This document shows, one piece after another, positions 7,176-10,279 of a stretch of 10,279 nucleotides of DNA. The DNA is from an uncultured Collinsella sp. GTDB taxonomy: Bacteria > Actinomycetota > Coriobacteriia > Coriobacteriales > Coriobacteriaceae. The stretch lies in NCBI GenBank assembly GCA_938023085.1, contig CALHDP010000028.1:1-10279 (forward strand), in the 5' to 3' direction. How positions within the stretch are numbered: position 1 is the stretch's first letter; every line of letters begins with the position of its first letter. A program made the translations under genes and the position numbers. The notes beneath the pieces are model-generated. The model ran no database searches. It was not told the origin of the DNA and worked only from the letters and a program-made list of their open reading frames with translations.

Positions 7176-7296
7176 ACCATATCCTTGATCTCGCGAACCG
7201 AGCGCCACGGATGGGCGCACGGCCAGTTTACACAGCTACCTGCCTTGTACCCAGCACGAACAAAACGGAACGCGGCGATATGCCCAAACAATGTGG

Positions 7297-7302
7297 TATC
7301 CT
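7297..7302 (+). promoter_or_regulatory. candidate -10 box of the pheST transcript
   Basis: TATCCT matches four of six -10 positions and sits about 7 bases upstream of the expected start near 7309. The first paired base of the T-box Stem I is at 7313-7314, so the position is right for the leader's 5' end. There is no convincing -35 box at 16-18 bases; the sequence there is GGCGAT. Confidence 0.4.
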
Positions 7303-7312
7303 GTAGCCCAAT

Positions 7313-7593
7313 GCGTTGACGGAGAGGGTTTTGCCCGCCGCGTCGCCGGCAAGAGAGGGAAGGTCATGGGCTGTAAGCCTTCCTGCGGTGGCAAGGGCCA
7401 AGCGTTCACTCCCGAGCAGCGACCTCAACGGGCGCGCGGCCAGCGGCGGCGGAGCCCCAGTAGGGAAGCCGTGAGCCTCGCGACAAGGGGCAAAGAGTGG
7501 GCGCGGCGGGCCAGACATCCGCCGGGTCAAACAAGGTGGTACCGCGGAATTCAACCGTCCTTGGGCAATGCACATGCCCGAGGACGGTTTTTT
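7313..7593 (+). promoter_or_regulatory. phenylalanine T-box riboswitch leader of pheST
   Basis: This leader senses uncharged tRNA-Phe and controls transcription into pheS. Stem I is traceable. Its base is CGTTG (7314-7318) with CAGCG (7417-7421), then GGAG (7321-7324) with CTCC (7409-7412). Above the specifier loop, GCCC (7333-7336) pairs with GGGC (7395-7398). The distal stem is GGAAGG/CCTTCC (7358-7363, 7378-7383), enclosing ATGG and GCTGTAA, which fits the GNUGNNA loop. The specifier loop carries TTC followed by A at 7405-7408, a phenylalanine codon that matches the downstream gene. CGGCGG/CCGCCG (7504-7509, 7519-7524) is Stem III. The conserved T-box AAGGTGGTACCGCGG (7533-7547) contains the TGGT that pairs with the tRNA CCA end. 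It overlaps a competing terminator system, so regulation is by transcription attenuation. Confidence 0.95.
7553..7593 (+). terminator. T-box-controlled terminator before pheS
   Basis: AACCGTCCTTGGGCA (7553-7567) and TGCCCGAGGACGGTT (7575-7589) form a 15-bp stem with one G-U pair and a 7-base loop, followed by a T6 run (7588-7593). It begins 6 bases after the T-box sequence. When uncharged tRNA-Phe stabilises the antiterminator, the 5' arm should be sequestered and transcription continues into pheS. Confidence 0.92.
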
Positions 7594-7679
7594 GTTACCG
7601 AACCGGGCCGCGTTTTCGCAACGTCAGACGGCGGCAGCCGCCTCGGCAAGCGGGGAGCGCGAGAGACGAAAGGGAAGAC

Positions 7680-8756
7680 ATGAGTCTGATTGATGATCTG
7701 GTCAAACTCGAGGAAGAGGCCAAGGAGCTCGTCGCAGGCGCCGACGATGCCGCAAAGCTCGAGGCCGCGCGCGTTGAGCTGCTCGGCCGCAAGGGCCGCA
7801 TCACCGGCCTGATGCGCATGATGGGCAAGCTCGCCCCCGAGGATCGTCCCGTGATGGGCAAGCGCGCCAACGAGATGCGCCAGCTGATCGAGGGCATGCT
7901 CGACGAGCGCACCACCGAGATGAAGGCCGCCGCCCTCAAGCACGCACTCGAGCACGAGGCCGTCGACATCACGCTACCGGGTATCCGTCCGCAGATCGGC
8001 CACCAGCACCTGATCAAGCAGATCATCGAGGAGGCCGAGGACATCTTCTGCGGCATTGGCTACACCGTCGAGTCTGGCCCCATGGTCGACACCTCCTATT
8101 ACAACTTCACCGCGCTCAACGCCCCCATGGATCACCCGAGCCGCTCGGCCCGCGATACCTTCTATGTGGTCGACAACAACCCCGGCAGCGTCGCGCACCC
8201 CGAGGCTCACGCCCACGGCGAGTCCGACGTGCTGCTGCGCACCCAGACCTCGGGCGTGCAGATCCACACCATGGAGTCGCAGAAGCCGCCCATCTACATG
8301 ATCTGCCCGGGCACCGTCTACCGTCCCGACACGGCCGACGCCTGCCACCTGCCGCAGTTCAACCAGATCGAGGGCCTGGTCGTCGACGAGGGCATCACCT
8401 TTGGCGATCTTAAGGGCACGCTCGACTACTTTGTTAAGTGCATGTTTGGCGAGGACCGCAAGACGCGTTACCGCCCGCACTTCTTCCCCTTCACCGAGCC
8501 GAGCTGCGAGGTAGACGTGAGCTGCCACGTGTGCGGCGGCAAGGGCTGCAACTTCTGCAAGCACAGCGGCTGGATCGAGATTCTGGGCTGCGGCATGGTC
8601 GACCCCAACGTCCTGATCAACTGCGGCATCGACCCCGAGAAGTACACCGGCTTCGCCTTTGGCATTGGCGCCGAGCGCGTCGCGGCCCTGCGCTACGACC
8701 TGCCGGACCTCAGAACGCTCATGACAGGCGATATGCGCTTCCTGAACCAATTTTAG
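7680..8756 (+). CDS. pheS: phenylalanyl-tRNA synthetase alpha subunit
   Basis: PheS is the catalytic subunit of the alpha2-beta2 class II enzyme that charges tRNA-Phe in the cytoplasm. The 358 residues match the bacterial family. An N-terminal helical arm (about 1-95, rich in Glu, Lys and Ala) precedes the catalytic domain, which starts near PGIRPQIGHQHLIKQIIEE. Class II motif 2 is TRYRPHFFPFTEPSCEV and motif 3 is GFAFGIGAERVAALRY (from residue 324). A CxxC-x4-CxxC cluster (Cys282, 285, 290, 293) may bind zinc, as in many bacterial PheS. The start is ATG 7680 with AGGGAAG (7671-7677) just upstream. An in-frame upstream ATG (7497) would run through the T-box and terminator and is rejected. Expression is controlled by the phenylalanine T-box. 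pheT follows after an unusually long gap of 184 bases. Confidence 0.97.
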   Translation: MSLIDDLVKLEEEAKELVAGADDAAKLEAARVELLGRKGRITGLMRMMGKLAPEDRPVMGKRANEMRQLIEGMLDERTTEMKAAALKHALEHEAVDITLPGIRPQIGHQHLIKQIIEEAEDIFCGIGYTVESGPMVDTSYYNFTALNAPMDHPSRSARDTFYVVDNNPGSVAHPEAHAHGESDVLLRTQTSGVQIHTMESQKPPIYMICPGTVYRPDTADACHLPQFNQIEGLVVDEGITFGDLKGTLDYFVKCMFGEDRKTRYRPHFFPFTEPSCEVDVSCHVCGGKGCNFCKHSGWIEILGCGMVDPNVLINCGIDPEKYTGFAFGIGAERVAALRYDLPDLRTLMTGDMRFLNQF

Positions 8757-8764
8757 GCTGCGGC

Positions 8765-8857
8765 TTGCCCAAGCACGGCACCTCGGCGCTCATTCGTCGC
8801 TTGCGTACCAAAGTACGCGGCGCTCCTCTTTCGGGCCGATCTGCCGCACTTGGACAA
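8765..8857. repeat. 93-bp imperfect dyad in the pheS-pheT gap
   Basis: Three pairs of arms share one centre near 8811. The outer pair is TTGCCCAAGCACGGC (8765-8779) with GCCGCACTTGGACAA (8843-8857), matching 12 of 15. The middle pair is TCGGC (8783-8787) with GCCGA (8835-8839). The inner pair is GCGTAC (8803-8808) with GTACGC (8813-8818) around CAAA. No T-run follows, so it is not a standard terminator. Past it lie two smaller hairpins, CTTTGT/ACAAAG (8864-8869, 8881-8886) and CCTGC/GCAGG (8899-8903, 8912-8916). The symmetry points to a MITE- or REP-like insertion or an mRNA-processing stem; no coding evidence supports a gene here. Confidence 0.55.
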
Positions 8858-8940
8858 CCCTCGCTTTGTAAGGAATGTTCACAAAGTTGAAGTTTCCACC
8901 TGCATCTCTTCGCAGGCTTTCAGTATGAAAGGAGAGCTAG

Positions 8941-10279
8941 ATGCGTGTTTCTTACGACTGGCTCAAGACCATGATCGATATTCCGGAGGATCCCAAGACC
9001 CTTTCGGACGAATATATCCGTACCGGCACCGAGGTCGAGGCGATCGACACCGTGGGCGAGTCCTTCGACCACGTGGTGACCGCCAAGGTGCTCACCAAGA
9101 CCCCGCACCCCGATAGCGACCATATGTATGTGTGCTCGGTCGACGTGGGCGACAAGAACCTCGACGCCGACGGCAACCCCGCTCCGCTGCAGATCGTCTG
9201 CGGCGCGCAGAACTTCGAGGCCGGCGACCACATCGTCACGGCCATGATTGGCGCTGTCCTGCCCGGCGACGTCAAGATCAAGAAGAGCAAGCTTCGCGGC
9301 GTCGTGTCCATGGGCATGAACTGCTCCGCGCGCGAGCTCGGCCTGGGCGGCGACCACTCCGGCATCATGATCCTGCCCGAGGATACGCCCTGCGGCATGC
9401 CGTTTGCCGAGTACGTGGGCTCGAGCGATACCGTGCTTGACTGCGAGATCACGCCCAACCGTCCCGATTGCCTGTCCATGATCGGCATGGCCCGCGAGAC
9501 CGGCGCCATCTTCGACCGCGATTTCCACGTTGAGCTGCCTGCCATCAAGGCCGAGACCGGCCGCGCGACCGACGACGAGCTTTCGGTCGAGATTGCCGAC
9601 GAGGGCCTGTGCGACCGCTACGTCGCCCGCATCGTGCGCAACGTGAAGGTCGGCCCCTCGCCCGACTGGATGGTCAAGCGCCTCAACGCCCTGGGCGTGC
9701 GCCCGCACAACAACATTGTCGATATCACCAACTACGTGATGATGCTCACCGGTCAGCCGCTGCACGCCTTTGACCTGGACACCTTTGCCGAGCGCGATGG
9801 CCGCCGTCGTGTGGTGGTCCGCGCCGCCCAGCAGGATGAGAAGTTCACGACGCTCGACGGCGAGGAGCGCACGCTCGACGCCGGCATGGGTCTCATCACC
9901 GACGGCGAGCGCCCCGTGGCGCTGGCCGGCGTTATGGGCGGCATGGATTCCGAGATCGAGGACGACACCGTCGATGTGATGGTCGAGAGTGCCTGCTTCA
10001 ACGCCGGTCGCACCTCGCACACCAGCCGCGACCTGTCCCTGATCTCCGACGCCTCCATTCGCTTTGAGCGCCAGGTTGACGAGACCGGCTGCGTGGACGT
10101 CGCCAACGTTGCCTGCGCGCTCATCGAGGAGATCGCCGGCGGCGAGGTTGCTCCCGGCTATGTCGACGTTTTCCCTGCGCCCAAGACTATCGACAGCATC
10201 AAGCTGCGCCTGGCCCGCGTGCATGCCATCTGCGGTGCCGACATCGAGCCCGAGTTTATCGAGCGTTCGCTCACCCGCC
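8941..10279 (+). CDS. pheT: phenylalanyl-tRNA synthetase beta subunit (partial, 3' end beyond window)
   Basis: The first 446 residues of PheT, usually about 800 long, are present and the frame runs off the right edge without a stop. PheT supports the catalytic alpha subunit, binds tRNA-Phe and edits mischarged Tyr-tRNA. The N-terminus MRVSYDWLKTMI is typical. The EMAP-like tRNA-binding OB fold spans about 45-148, including HPDSDHMYVCSVDVG and KLRGVVSMGMNCSARELGL. The CEITPNRPDCLS motif (168-179) follows. The B3/B4 editing domain runs from about RYVARIV (226) through NIVDITNYVM (258-267) and GQPLHAFD. The last residues (from about KTIDSIKLRL) begin the B5 domain. The start is set by GGAGAG (8931-8936), 4 bases before the ATG. 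It is expected to be co-transcribed with pheS under the T-box. Confidence 0.97.
   Translation, partial: MRVSYDWLKTMIDIPEDPKTLSDEYIRTGTEVEAIDTVGESFDHVVTAKVLTKTPHPDSDHMYVCSVDVGDKNLDADGNPAPLQIVCGAQNFEAGDHIVTAMIGAVLPGDVKIKKSKLRGVVSMGMNCSARELGLGGDHSGIMILPEDTPCGMPFAEYVGSSDTVLDCEITPNRPDCLSMIGMARETGAIFDRDFHVELPAIKAETGRATDDELSVEIADEGLCDRYVARIVRNVKVGPSPDWMVKRLNALGVRPHNNIVDITNYVMMLTGQPLHAFDLDTFAERDGRRRVVVRAAQQDEKFTTLDGEERTLDAGMGLITDGERPVALAGVMGGMDSEIEDDTVDVMVESACFNAGRTSHTSRDLSLISDASIRFERQVDETGCVDVANVACALIEEIAGGEVAPGYVDVFPAPKTIDSIKLRLARVHAICGADIEPEFIERSLTR

Noticed and set aside
5535..7319. Plus-strand open frame of 594 codons opposite the M32 peptidase gene
   Set aside because: It runs through the peptidase terminator hairpin and the peptidase upstream region. 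The minus strand has the HEAGH zinc site and family motifs.
7497..7679. In-frame upstream start that would lengthen PheS by 61 residues
   Set aside because: The extension would translate the T-box core and terminator and ends in Arg-rich nonsense. ATG 7680 has a proper ribosome binding site and gives the usual PheS length.
8850..9116. Small plus-strand open frame spanning the pheS-pheT gap and the start of pheT
   Set aside because: It overlaps pheT in another frame, has no ribosome binding site and no recognisable features.
8920..10224. Minus-strand open frame of 434 codons opposite pheT
   Set aside because: PheT is unmistakable on the plus strand; the antisense frame is a composition shadow.

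Overview
The window is GC-rich chromosomal DNA with strong third-codon-position GC bias. Its content (a DUF4012 surface protein beside glmM, an M32 carboxypeptidase, a transcriptional T-box leader on pheST) and codon use suggest a Coriobacteriia-type actinobacterium, most likely Collinsella or a close relative. That taxonomic call is inference. I see no plasmid, phage, IS or CRISPR genes; this is a housekeeping region with a few unusual non-coding elements.

Layout: Bases 1-161 may hold the 3' end of an unidentified plus-strand gene. A solitary tRNA-Val(GAC) follows on the minus strand (218-292), with its own promoter (TTGCCA-17-TATATT plus an AT-rich upstream tract) and an intrinsic terminator. 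Plus-strand genes then follow: an EamA/DMT-type transporter (582-1604) whose last membrane helix looks clipped, a 770-residue membrane-anchored DUF4012 protein (1754-4066), a strong terminator hairpin, and glmM (4150-5481). glmM converges on a minus-strand M32 carboxypeptidase (5601-7175). Between the two lie a perfect 10-bp palindrome, a second dyad and a strong minus-strand terminator. Divergent from the peptidase is a complete phenylalanine T-box leader (7313-7593, specifier UUC) controlling pheS (7680-8756) and pheT (8941 to the window edge). The pheS-pheT gap is unusually long and contains a 93-bp imperfect dyad.

Functional themes: glmM supplies glucosamine-1-phosphate for peptidoglycan precursors, and the adjacent DUF4012 protein is probably an envelope protein. 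pheST encodes phenylalanyl-tRNA synthetase, switched on when uncharged tRNA-Phe binds the leader. tRNA-Val also belongs to translation. The transporter and the peptidase are stand-alone genes.

The items most worth a second look are the pheS-pheT dyad, the palindromes downstream of glmM, the apparent one-base disruption at the 3' end of the transporter gene, and the DUF4012 protein with the inverted repeat over its putative promoter. No clearly new defence or mobile system is visible.
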